NCBI GenBank assembly: GCA_030512335.1
Contig: JAULSU010000005.1
Location: forward strand, 2,294,001-2,358,000
Length of the DNA stretch: 64,000 bases
Direction of reading: 5' to 3'
Source: Immersiella caudata
Lineage: Eukaryota > Ascomycota > Sordariomycetes > Sordariales > Lasiosphaeriaceae
Under the pieces are notes generated by a model. That model was not told the DNA's origin and searched no databases. It worked only from the letters and a program-made list of their open reading frames with translations. The position numbers were made by a program, and so were the translations under genes. Positions 33,183 to 42,800 of the stretch are shown here, piece by piece. Position 1 is the first letter of the stretch. Every line of letters begins with the position of its first letter.

Positions 33183-33428
33183 ATGCCCCCCGTGACCAGG
33201 AAGTCCGCGCTCAAGCAGAAGGGCTTCGTCCTTCCGACAGGCCTGTTTTCAGCCGTCAATGACCAGGCCGACCACCGAATTTACGCCGCCCTCGTTGGCA
33301 ACATCGCCGGCATGACCAAGGGCGCCGTCCAGTTCAGAGGGCGCCAGTCGTTGAAGGCGCTGTACGATGCCGTTCTGAAGAACAAAGAGACTTTCCGCGC
33401 AGAGCACGGCGGTCCTGTGGCGTGGTAG
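33183..33428 (+). CDS. Possible small protein of 81 residues
   Basis: An open frame with a good start context (CGTCACCATGCCC) follows a pyrimidine-rich leader (33050-33160), as expected for a fungal promoter and 5' UTR. The protein is basic (MPPVTRKSALKQKG), has no signal peptide or membrane helix, and has a compact middle (YAALVGNIAGMTKGAVQF). No family is recognised. It could be a real small gene or the first exon of a longer one. Confidence 0.4.
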   Translation: MPPVTRKSALKQKGFVLPTGLFSAVNDQADHRIYAALVGNIAGMTKGAVQFRGRQSLKALYDAVLKNKETFRAEHGGPVAW

Positions 33429-34049
33429 CAGCGGTGGTGGATGGAATCCTTAGTCAGCATAGGGGTTGGTAAACAAACCAGGTAGTGCCAAGAAATCAAC
33501 GGCGCAGCCACACTGCAACTTTGCCACAGCCATCGGGTCCGCATAGGCGGCCCAACACCTCTGTTTTTCCACACCCTCAACAGTTCCCTGCGAGCTCGTA
33601 AGATGGCGAATAGAATCCGCCAATTTTGCGGATCAAGCTCTTTGTAGTGCTGTTCCTTGTTGTGTGACCTTTGTGCGACTTTTTAGGTGACCCAGAGGAA
33701 ACCTGGAATCCTGCGCTCACCAATGCGAATTCGATTGACCATGAGAACCACCCGAAGCCAGTCACTTCAAAACGGCGAGAAAAAAAAAAAAACCTCTCTT
33801 GCAACACAAAAGAGGAGAACATCCAAGCCCTCAAGCCTCTACGACGCCAACCGCAGAGCCGCAAGCCCAAATTCTAATTCTGGGCTGGCACATCGTGTAG
33901 GCGTCGCGCTCGCCGACGCCCTTTTGTAATTTCAGTGGTTAGTAGTTGACGACACGGCAAGTCGGTCGGCCACGCCAAACCACTTCCAGTCATGGTGGCT
34001 GAGCCCCTGGCTAACACACCCCTGTGCGCCAAGACAGGCTATTGACGCC
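33429..34049. other. No gene recognised
   Basis: About 620 bp between two small candidate genes. It holds an A12 run near 33781-33792 and nothing coding that I can support. Confidence 0.35.
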
Positions 34050-34307
34050 ATGCAGGACACTCCCATGACCACCCCCAGACGCCCAGAAGAAATGAACTCC
34101 GCGAAGCTTTTTCCTGGGCGCGTCTCTCAGGTCTTGGATCAAAGCTTGTCAAAGCTCGATGCGCGGACAAAGATCGAGATGTTGAAAATGAAATACCCGG
34201 CGGGGATGTGCGACTGGGAGGAACTTGGGAAGCGACTCGACATCGGAAACACCAATATTGGGGTGCCATTGCGGCTGAGAAAAGTGGGCGAGCTAGAACT
34301 CCTTTAG
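34050..34307 (+). CDS. Possible small protein of 85 residues
   Basis: An open frame from ATG 34050 encodes an acidic-to-basic helical protein (VLDQSLSKLDARTKIEMLKM, CDWEELGKRLDIGN). Just upstream, GGCTAAC followed by CCAAGACAG near 34009-34037 looks like an intron end, so an upstream exon may exist. No family is recognised. Confidence 0.35.
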   Translation: MQDTPMTTPRRPEEMNSAKLFPGRVSQVLDQSLSKLDARTKIEMLKMKYPAGMCDWEELGKRLDIGNTNIGVPLRLRKVGELELL

Positions 34308-34609
34308 GGTTTCACTGACCAACAGCCTGGCCCAAAGACCTGGAAACCCATGCGCTAGAGATTGATAATCTGGCACATCCTGGTCCAAGAGCGGCAAGTT
34401 TGTCCAGTCGACGAAGCTCTGCAGTCGAGCAGTCTGGGATTCCCGTTTTTTCGCTCTCCGCTCGTCGTGTTTGCCGGCCTTAAAAATGCCGGCCCGCCTT
34501 GCTTGGGGTTCTCCCTGCCCTCCGTTCCTTCGTCCGTCGCGCGTTTGAGGTCCGACCTTTTTTTTTTTTCTTCTCTCGAGCAAGCAAAATCGAATCGACA
34601 GCGTCAACG

Positions 34610-35345
34610 ATGGCAGAGGTCAAGGCAGCACAGCCGGGATATGGCGCGCCAGCACCAGCACCAGCGCCTGCCGAGAACCAATACGTCCAACAGACTCCTC
34701 CGTGGGTTGTCGTCGTGCGCGGGTTTCAGGCGCTGTTTGCCTTCATCATCCTCGCCATGTGCGGCTATCTCATCCACGGGAAGGCGATGGACGCCAACGT
34801 CTTTGCCTTGGTAGTTGTGAGTCCCCGTTCGTTGCTCCCGACGCGCGTTTGTCGCCCTCGCTAACAGCTGGTACAGGGCCTGATGACCTGGGTGGTTGTC
34901 GCCTACGCCCTCGTATCTGAGAAGATTCTCGGGGCGCGCAGCCTGTACAACATCTGGGCGGTTCTCTCCCTGGACCTTCTCATGGCCATCTTCTGGCTGT
35001 CGTCCATGGGCGCGAATGCTGCCCAGCGGGCGTCGTTCATTTACAGCGTCAACGTCGACTACTGCTACAACGACGGCAGCACTGTCAACAGCAACCACTG
35101 CGTTGTCTCGAAGCGTGACCTCCAGAAGAGGGCAGCCGTTGCCGGCCCTGTCGCGCTGGCGGTCATGAGCGCTATCGCAGGCCTGAGCGCTCTGGTGATG
35201 TGAGTCTTGTCTTGTTGCTCGGTTGCTGGGGAGTGCTGGTACTAACCTGTGCCTGACCAGGCTCCTGTTCATTGCGACCCTCGTTTTCCACGGTCACACG
35301 TTCCGCATGTACCACCAGACAAAGAAGTCGACCCCGTCGGACTAG
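34610..35345 (+). CDS. MARVEL-domain membrane protein, truncated by hAT insertion
   Basis: Exons 34610-34816, 34877-35199 and 35261-35345 encode 204 residues up to the TAG at 35343-35345. Introns are 60 and 61 nt (GTGAGT donors, GCTAAC and CTAAC/CTGAC branches). Four hydrophobic helices (WVVVVRGFQALFAFIILAM, GLMTWVVVAYALV, LYNIWAVLSLDLLMAIFWLS, LAVMSAIAGLSALVMLLFIA) with a short N-terminal Ala/Pro tail match fungal MARVEL proteins of the plasma membrane or vesicles. The TAG is the first triplet of a transposon at 35343. Before insertion the exon would have run on, in frame, into 37688-38164. The four helices are kept and the cytosolic tail is lost. Confidence 0.8.
35335..35342. repeat. hAT target-site duplication, left copy
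   Basis: CGTCGGAC is repeated exactly at 37680-37687. Eight bp is the length expected for hAT transposons. Confidence 0.9.
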
Positions 35346-37679
35346 TGTCCCGTAACAGTAAAGTGAAATTTCATTTTTTCACTCAAATCTGGGTATCGAT
35401 TTCGTATGAGATTTTGGTGAAAATGCCAAGGCGTATGGGTGAAATGGGGCCCCACATTCTTCCTGACTGGGCATTTGACTGGGGTTGGGTTTTCGTGTCC
35501 AAAAAAATTGAAATTTGGCTATCTGAAATAGAAAACTAAGACAGGAGTGCCTCCATCTCGTCGTCCGAGTCATCACCAAGGCTGGCGAGGAAGGCTTCTA
35601 AGCCATCCTCGCTCACAGGCTCAAATACCGATTGGTAATCGTCTTCCATCTCCATCAAAATAACCGCTGAGACTTCCTCCCAACGCTCGGGCCGGCTTTT
35701 CTCCGCTCCGGAGACTGGTAGCTCCTTCAACCTAGCCAAAACCTTGGTGTTGAGGAATAAGAACGCCGCGAAATTGGTCCTTTCCGGCGTGAGGCGATTC
35801 CGAACCTTACTTTGGATAAACCTGGTGGCTGAAAAGGAGCGTTCTGAGGGCACACTGTTGGCGAGGGTCGAAAAGATGCGTCTGGCCAACGGCGCTAGTT
35901 CCAAATCGGTAACGCTCTGCCGCAGCCAGAAATCGTAGGGTTTGATGATTTGGTTGTAAGTTGATGAAGCTATTCCGAAGTGGGCCCCATCCTGCTTCCG
36001 GAACTCGCTGAACTGCCGTTGCACCGCTGGCCAGGCAGTTGCCGTACAATAACGCCGCAAAAAGGCCTCGATTCGCGTGAGCTGGTTGATGGTGAGGTTC
36101 AGGTGCCGGGTGGCTGGATCCAAGGCCCAAGCAACCAGGTGGATTTCCAAGGTTTGCTTACCCTCACGCGTTGCCAGCGTTGTGAGCAGTAGTTGCCAGT
36201 TGACTTCGCTCCACTCGCCGGACCGTTGCAACTGTCGCCAGTTGGCTTCGATCTTTCGCCAGTTGAAAATGGTGTGCCCCACGTTCAAACGGTCAGATTC
36301 TGACTGGTCCTGAACCTCCCCCACAGGCTTCAAAATCGTACTTAGAACCTCAACCCCACGCCAGAATTGGTGATTTTTAAGGCTGGCGATGACCTCATTT
36401 TGCGTGGATCTTTCCTGGGAGTCGCGAGAAAGTGGGGTATTCTCATCGCGAGCCCACGCGAGTAGGGCGTCCTTATTATCGAAAACAGAAGTCAGGGCGC
36501 GTAATTGCGTGCCCCAGCGCGTGATGACGGAAGTGATCAAGGCCTTGTTTTGCTGGTAAATGCGCAGTTGCCATTGCCGGAGAATGGCGAGTTGGAGTTT
36601 GGATTTCTTGAAAAATGCCACGATTTTGGCGACGGCTAACATTAAGGATTTCCAGGGCTCAATCTTCAGAATGTCTTTGATCAAAAGCTGGAAGCCATGG
36701 GAATCGCAGAGGGTATAGAAAATGTGTGAGAAAGCAGGTCTCTTGGCCATCTCTCGGTGGAACTTGCGCATCGTGGAGTTGGTGTCTGTAACGATTCCAT
36801 TGATCTTGGATGTCTCGTCCCCAACGAGATCATGAATGAGGGGCTCAATGAGCGACACGTAGCCGTCGGCGGAGTGAGCTGCTGTACCGGTATCGATCGT
36901 ATCCCAATAGAAAGCCGCAGCGTTGGGGATCTGGAAGGAGACGTTGATCACTCGATTGCCAGACGTATCGTCTGAGCCGTCAACAATGAGGTTGATCAAC
37001 GGTGCTTGCTTGACATAGGCGAGGACTTCGTCGCGGCGTTCCGACCAGACCGTCGGCAGCCAGCCGGCAATTGCGTCACCGGTCGGAGATCGAAAAGCGG
37101 GGTTGAGTTCATGGATGAACTCCTTCATCGCTGGACTCTCGAGCAGCGTAAATGGCAGCCCCATAGAAAATATCGCTGTAGCCGCCATTTTCGAAGCTTT
37201 CTCTTGGTAGCCTTTGGGCTGGGGTCGGATGGTAACTAGCGTAGCAATTGATCGTTGTTGCATGGCGACTTTGCGGCGGCGGTACGGCGCACACCCAATG
37301 AGGTGACGCCTCTGCCGGTAGATGTTCTCTGCTGCCGTCTTTTGGCACCAATTGCAGGTGAGCCGCGGCTTCTTGAATCCGGTAACTTCGCGCTCGTCAA
37401 ATTCAGCGCGAATGGCGTCGTTTGCAAGGCCTGTAACAAAGGCTGAGTGGCTTTCTGAAGCCATCGCGATGTTGGATTTAATTGAGGATTGAGAAAGTGT
37501 GGAGGTTTGTGGGGATTGATGGCGGTGAGGATAAAAAGTGGGTACAATTCTTACCATACAAAACCCTAACCCTTGCCAAGACCCCGATTACTAATGTAAA
37601 TACCCATACGTTCAATGGGGGTGTTGAAAAAATTGAAAATTCGTATGGACTTGGATTGAATGGTAAATACGGAACACTA
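35343..37679 (-). mobile_element. Intact hAT-superfamily DNA transposon, 2,337 bp
   Basis: The terminal inverted repeats are TAGTGTCCCGTA (35343-35354) and the reverse complement of 37668-37679, TAGTGTTCCGTA: 11 of 12 bases match. A perfect 8-bp duplication flanks the element. The interior carries one long minus-strand transposase gene without stops or frameshifts and A/T-rich ends of 120-190 bp with scattered CGTATGGGT-like strings. The element looks young and possibly autonomous. There is no sign of RIP-type mutation, because the open frame has no new stops. Confidence 0.92.
35536..37464 (-). CDS. hAT transposase
   Basis: A single open frame of 642 residues. The ATG at 37464 (MASESHSAF) is chosen; an upstream in-frame ATG at 37557 would add 31 residues. 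It cuts and joins transposon ends as a dimer or larger complex. A BED-like zinc site is C37, C40, H54, C58. The RNase H-like core has Asp candidates D162 (LIVDGSDD) and D227 (GIVTDTNS) and the CDSH box at 253-256, as in DUF659-type hAT proteins. The C-terminal dimerisation region (about 525-571) contains LANSVPSERSFSATRFI. The last 70 residues are acidic. The length and domain order are complete for the family. Confidence 0.92.
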   Translation of the reverse strand: MASESHSAFVTGLANDAIRAEFDEREVTGFKKPRLTCNWCQKTAAENIYRQRRHLIGCAPYRRRKVAMQQRSIATLVTIRPQPKGYQEKASKMAATAIFSMGLPFTLLESPAMKEFIHELNPAFRSPTGDAIAGWLPTVWSERRDEVLAYVKQAPLINLIVDGSDDTSGNRVINVSFQIPNAAAFYWDTIDTGTAAHSADGYVSLIEPLIHDLVGDETSKINGIVTDTNSTMRKFHREMAKRPAFSHIFYTLCDSHGFQLLIKDILKIEPWKSLMLAVAKIVAFFKKSKLQLAILRQWQLRIYQQNKALITSVITRWGTQLRALTSVFDNKDALLAWARDENTPLSRDSQERSTQNEVIASLKNHQFWRGVEVLSTILKPVGEVQDQSESDRLNVGHTIFNWRKIEANWRQLQRSGEWSEVNWQLLLTTLATREGKQTLEIHLVAWALDPATRHLNLTINQLTRIEAFLRRYCTATAWPAVQRQFSEFRKQDGAHFGIASSTYNQIIKPYDFWLRQSVTDLELAPLARRIFSTLANSVPSERSFSATRFIQSKVRNRLTPERTNFAAFLFLNTKVLARLKELPVSGAEKSRPERWEEVSAVILMEMEDDYQSVFEPVSEDGLEAFLASLGDDSDDEMEALLS

Positions 37680-37687
37680 CGTCGGAC
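37680..37687. repeat. hAT target-site duplication, right copy
   Basis: CGTCGGAC, identical to 35335-35342, directly follows the end of the element. Confidence 0.9.
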
Positions 37688-38164
37688 AACGCGACTGCCG
37701 AGATGACGGCGCAACAAGCCCCCATGTCCGCGCCCCATCAAGCCCCCGCACCGGCCCAGTCCGCATACACCGGGTACCCATCGCATACGCAGCCTCAGGG
37801 TTACCCGGCGCCCCAGGTGTACCCTGCACAATCCGAATATCCTTCGCAAAACCATCCCTACGGACAAGTCCTGCAGAGCGCTTACTCGTCCCCAACACAA
37901 CCACAGGGATATCCACAGAGCTACCCTCCCGCGCAGACATACCCACCGACTATCCCGTCTCCCGCCCCAGTGTCTACCCCATCGCCAGCGCCGCACGAGC
38001 TCCAAAATCAAGTCCCACCACAACAGCAACCTGCAGCATACCAACTTCCCGGGTCCGAGCCTTATAATGGATACCCCAACCAAGCACCACATCAGCAGCC
38101 GTATTACAGCCCCCACGGGACACCCGCACCAGGGCAGCCGTACTATCCCCCAGCCCAGCAATGA
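37688..38164 (+). pseudogene. Orphaned C-terminal coding tail of the MARVEL gene
   Basis: From 37688 the sequence continues the reading frame of the broken MARVEL exon after the duplicated target site and stays open for 158 codons to TGA at 38162. It is rich in Pro, Gln, Tyr and Ser with repeated PQGYP, YPAQ and YPPAQ strings, a typical cytosolic low-complexity tail. Now cut off from its promoter, it could be translated only from an internal ATG at 37703 if a transcript starts in the transposon end. The exact frame match across 2.3 kb is strong support for the joined origin. Confidence 0.85.
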
Positions 38165-38599
38165 TAGGGGTGGCAAAGGATTCGCGCAGTTCCATGCCGT
38201 GACCGAGCGGAATAGTTGGATAGATTGTGTATAGAAATGAATAATTCTCCCAGCAATAGATCGTCACCGTGTTAGCAGTTCCTCGTTAGTTTCATGCTCG
38301 GAACCAAACGCTCTTGGTTATCTGGAAATGGCGTGAGACTCGCAAAGGCCATTCCTCGTTGTCTCTCGGCGATGGTGTCTCGTGGTACTTCGCCATCAGC
38401 TGAGGACCTGGTGTTACTCGCCCGAGACAAACCTCACACAGGAGGATGATCTTCGCCTTGCCATATTTAGCTTCTTCGCCGAGACCGGCAGCTCATGCCG
38501 ACGGCAGTGAGACGAGCTGCCACTCCCCCAAAGGAGTCGAGCGAAGATTTGTTCTCTTGTGATACTTAGATGTAATTCAGACTTTCGCTTAACATGTCT
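38165..38599. other. No gene recognised
   Basis: This probably holds the 3' UTR of the former MARVEL gene. Nothing coding is supported. Confidence 0.4.
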
Positions 38600-39035
38600 C
38601 CTAGGGGTGATGCCTAGACCCCTTCGAGAGGCGCCGAAAATTCCAAACATGACCATAACTCTTGAACATGACGATTTCGTTAGGTTCGTGCTGGCTCAAG
38701 TAATGCCACCGATGACCCGGGTGATAGAAAACGTTGTACGCCTCGGAGGCTTGATGCGGGTATACCGTATACGTTATCGGATGCAACCAGATCTCGGTGG
38801 GAATCTCCACTGGTTGCGTCTAGGACGCCGAGGGGCCAGTCGTATAGTGGACCAAACAGTGGCCTCCACGCGCTGATCAACTGCCAGCGGCGCTCCAGAA
38901 GCATCAGTCTGTCTTGATATCCTCAAAGGTTGGCTACAAAGCCCGCTGTTGTCCGGGCGCAGTCCGGAGTGAAAACCACACGCCCACTCTATCAGTCGAA
39001 CATCGTCACGTTGGAATTGGGCAGTCGGGTATGTC
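38600..39035 (-). pseudogene. Pseudogene of a GA4-desaturase/AsaB-like oxygenase
   Basis: On the minus strand, segments RRWQLISAWRPLFGPLYDWP, then TSGDSHRDLVASDN, then in the next frame HQASEAYNVFYHPGHRWHYL and HEPNEIVMFKS follow the C-terminal pattern of fungal GA4-desaturase/AsaB/CmcJ-like Fe(II) oxygenase-family proteins (WRP, CDA-like, DLVP, HRWYY, DE..FK). An upstream in-frame TGA near 38939 and two stops near 38996 break the N-terminal part. The frame change at 38759-38773 is caused by a small duplication. The N-terminal half is missing. Confidence 0.6.
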
Positions 39036-40619
39036 TCCTACCAGCGTGACCCCCCTAGACCGGCTTTGAGATGTCCGGGTCAGACCCGCGGGGGAGCCTC
39101 ATCAGCCAACACAATGAAGATATCAAGCTTAACCGCTGAACCAGTTTTGCCTCCCCCCCCCCCCCCCAACGTCAACTGCCCTCTGACACAAGGACCTCTT
39201 TTAAGACTCCACCACGATTTCATCGATCTCTTCGGAGTCATTCCCCACAGTAACCGTGGCCACTTTTACATAACAGACTTTGCCGTCCCCTACTGTTGAA
39301 GCATCCGGAATTGCTGCAGCAGACTTAAGAAAGAAGCGGCGTCTAATGGCTGTCATTCTGTAGACGACAATGGGAGCAGAAAGCGACGACGTTTGGGGAG
39401 GAACAGTGCCCCCCCAGAAGACGAGCAGCGGAACCCGGGCAGCGAGCAGCAGAAGCACTCCAGGAGGAGTTATAGCAAGCGGAGCACGCAGACGTCTGTC
39501 TGGATAAGCAGAGACCAGGGAGTAGAATTTTAAACTAACTAGGGCATGCTCAGTGGGTGAGACCCTTTGGGTGTTGTTGATTGTCTTCGCGCTCAGTCTG
39601 TCGACCGGGGGTCTTCGGAGCAAGGTGAGGATGGCAAAAGAAAGGTAAACGCACGTCGACTGGCTCGTAGCTAAAGTCAGTTGCAAATCGCTGGACAGGC
39701 GAAGAAGTTTTGGCGTCTGGTAGATGGGGTGCTAAGTGGGGTGCTAAGTGGGTCGGGTATTGTGAAATTTTGCTTCCACCCATCTCACTCTTGCAAAAAT
39801 GGAGACAGACTTTCGCAGCCTCTAGTTGGAGAGTAGCAGGAAGGATCACCAAATGGGCATCACCAAAGACGTTTGTCTACCTTGGCCGGCTAGCAGCCGC
39901 AACCGAGCTCTCGGTCCAAGAGAAGGCGTCCCCCTCCTCAAGCTACCTTTGTGTCTTGGGGGGGGGGGGGGGGTGGGGGGTATACCGTAAGATAGCCAAA
40001 GGAGGCGGGGGAGAATCAGGGTTCTATCTGGCTGTGGTGTAATTGCTACCAAGCGCAGGTGTATTTGTGCCTATTTCCTCGGTGGCGCTTGCCGGCAGAG
40101 TCTGCAGACAAGATTGGAGCCCTGATCCGACGAGCAGCTCGCCTGCATTTCGTCTCAATGTATCGCATTTACGGCACGTACATTGGGAAATGCTGACCAG
40201 AGAAGAGTTTGGACATGCTATAGAATACTTGTCTGACTGTCGTCACCGTGTCCGATCATATCTTCCCCTTGTCTCTTATGTTCCGATGGCTCCCCCATCT
40301 TGTTTATCCGATGTCCATCCTCCATGTCCATCAGTCCAAAACATACCAGATGGAGATCTTGCGCCATAACTCTGCACTTGCTAGATCAAATCAACAAGAG
40401 GATCAACCGACTCACCCGTCGTTGCGGCCGCGTGCTCCTTGACGGCCTGACGCTCGCGGTCAAAGGCATCGGAGCTGGGGGTCGAACTCGCGAGACGGCG
40501 CTGCAGGCGAACGGGGCGAACGGGGCCTGCCTGCGCTCTGTGATTACGTCAGACACGTTGCTGGCGAAATTTACTCTTCCCCGCTCACACCGCTTATGGG
40601 AGTGACCTTTTGCGACCAG
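39036..40619. other. No intact gene; homopolymers and repeat R2
   Basis: A C15 run is at 39153-39167 and a G16 run at 39958-39973 followed by T and G6. The string GGGGTGCTAAGT is tandemly doubled near 39725-39750. A minus-strand stretch near 39210-39310 (CYVKVATVTVGNDSEEIDEI) looks coding but is isolated. Confidence 0.4.
39658..39720 (+). repeat. Dispersed repeat R2, copy 2
   Basis: This is the partner of 32856-32917 in the same orientation, about 80 percent identical by eye, with mainly C/T and A/G differences. Confidence 0.65.
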
Positions 40620-41084
40620 GCAGCTGGTCCCAAAGCTCTTCTCGAGGCTGTTCCCATGGACTGATATTGAGCTTCGGCTGGCCGAGACACAGCACGTGCA
40701 CACATGGTTACGGTTCGGCTCCGATGAAAGATGCAGGAAACGAATTTGGCTTACCCCGAAGCATAGGCGTGCCAGCAGGTTTGGCTAAGCCCGCTCGACG
40801 AAGGAGACGATATCCATGTCTCTTCATTGGCGAATGACGAACTTTATGTGGCCGGTGCACTCGAACGGGTCATCAGCGACACCACACCGTCACTTCCCGA
40901 AAAAGTTCGCCCGACCCCAGAACAAGTCGATCATCTCCCAGACCTTGCCTCCCGTTATGTGTCTTTGGGAGATCGCGAACTGGTGGACTTCGGCAGGGCT
41001 CTCATGTCTTCAGTACCAGAGGACCGACCGATAGTGGGCAGGGTGCCGTCTGAGCTTGCTGACTTTGTCGCGGTTCTGGCTTAG
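40620..41084 (+). pseudogene. Degenerate coding region of unknown family
   Basis: The plus strand reads QLVPKLFSRLFPWTDIELRL and continues HVHTWLRFGSDERCRKRIWL to a TAA near 40788. A shifted frame reads VWLSPLDEGDDIHVSSLAND and goes on through LPDLASRYVSLGDRELVDFG to the stop at 41084. Both segments look coding. One frame change joins them. No domain is recognised. Confidence 0.4.
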
Positions 41085-42159
41085 AAAACCAGGAGCTAAC
41101 CTGGGTCTGTTTTTAAACTTTGGTCACGATCTCGATGGTTTCACGTTAGGTCCAGGGTCTGGGAAGGTGATGGCGGGGCTTATTCTCGGTGAAGAACTTT
41201 CGATTGACATGTCTCCATTTAATCGTGCCAGGGCTGCACCTTGACTGCGTTCGTCGTGCTGGTGAAACGAAATGCCTCGGCTCTGCGGACAGCTCACATC
41301 AGCTTTCTCTGAAACAAGTGCTCACGGATCAAAGGGTCGATACTGTCCCTGCACGGCTTCTTCCAGGACTCAACGCTTGCCAAGCTCAGGAAAAACGACA
41401 GCCGTTACCATGCCACGCGGTGTGCAGCATGTTTCGTGCAGCATGTTTCGTGCAGCAGTGCCTGCGGGCGACTTCCTCACTCTAAAGCACGTCGACATCC
41501 GGGGCGGCGCAGATGTACAGGTCGCTGACGATATGGGCCGAGGCCCCTAGCCTGGGAATAGTGCAATGTGTGCGATCCGAGATGGGACTAGGTGGCGGCT
41601 CGAGGTAGTAATACGGCTGGGCCAAGCTAGTAGTGCCGCCGAGGCGGATTTGCCCCATCGCGAAATCTGTGATTTTGTTCAGGCGAAGCTGGGAGTAGAC
41701 CTGGATACCCATGATGCTGTGGACGATGTGATCGATAGCCTGGTGTGGTACTGGAGCAGGTAACTTTGGAAGGCGGTTTGATGGGTATGGTAAAATGCTA
41801 CCGGGGTCCAAAGGCGTGCACTTGGCAGGCTTACCATTAACACCCAAAACGGGAGCGTGTACCAGACAGGCCCCTTTTCAACCGCTACACCCGAGACTGA
41901 CTCCAACGCTGGGCTGCCAAACAGATGAGCCACCACTTCGACCAGGGCCGAGTCAAAAAAAAAAAAAGAGAAAAAAGAAGAAAAAGACTGCAGGACAGCA
42001 CGGTAAATCCTGGCGATAGACACCTCGCCGTGTCTTCTTAGGATGGTGGTAGTGATCCGTGGTAGCGCAAGGTACAGAACGAGACTGATTCCTGGTACAA
42101 TGGACTAAGCTGAGCGATGAACACAATAAGAAGGGTAAGCTGGAATTCTTTCCGGCGAA
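41085..42159. other. No gene recognised; short tandem repeat inside
   Basis: A 14-bp tandem repeat is at 41423-41459. An A-rich run lies near 41955-41990 (A13 then AAAAAAGAAG). Short plus-strand frames at 41189-41550 and 41566-41763 are not supported by any domain. Confidence 0.35.
41423..41459. repeat. Short tandem repeat, 14-bp unit
   Basis: TGCAGCATGTTTCG occurs twice in full (41423-41436, 41437-41450) and a third time in part. Confidence 0.8.
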
Positions 42160-42800
42160 GTGCCTTACGGTACCTCCAAACGTTTGCTGGAAGCAGATTT
42201 GCCCTTAATTTGCGCCAGGCAACGAGTCGACATGAGGGGCCAGTTTCGGGAAGGGCGGTCATCACGGGCAGGGTTAGTGCTAAGGACAGACCGCGAAGCA
42301 GGTGTGGGAAGCCAAAGGGAGTGCGATAGCAGGAAAGATGCAAGCTGAAGAAAAGGGAATCGTTTACAAACAACATGGGTGAGAACAAGACCCAGAATCA
42401 TGCCCACGGTGACGAGCGCGAGTACCGGACGCCGCCCAATGCGTTCGGCTAGATGACTGTGCAGTGGCCCTAGGAGGAGTAATGGGAGTACCAGAGCGAA
42501 TTAGCGAACTTGAGCTGAGCACAGTCGAATCAAACACATGGTGAGACCAGAGAAACTCGCTTGGAATGAGGCCGAGTGTGCTGTACCATCCTCTGATGGT
42601 AGCAAGACGGTGTTGAATCGAACCGATCTTGCACAGCGCCTCATCAACCGGGACATCCACGCCCCAGCTCCATACGTAATGCTGCTGGCAAACCGAGTTT
42701 TCGAGCAATCGGATTGTGGTGGGGAACTGAATGGTTTCTTCAACCTCGTAGAGCAGAACAAGGAGTGCTGTTTTGGAGAACGAGGACGGCCAATTAGGCG
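42160..42800 (-). pseudogene. Pseudogene of an MFS transporter
   Basis: On the minus strand from about 42800, TALLVLLYEVEETIQFPTTI continues into RLLENSVCQQHYV and VDEALCKIGSIQHRLATIRG. This is the typical N-terminal third of a fungal MFS transporter family (VLLYEVEETIQIPTTIRLLE, VDEALCKI..VQ..LA.IRGW). In another frame GPLHSHLAERIGRRPVLALV is the loop 2-3 MFS signature (ADRIGRRPV). Later frames at 42165-42400 are debris. Frame changes and the missing C-terminal half make it non-functional. Confidence 0.65.
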
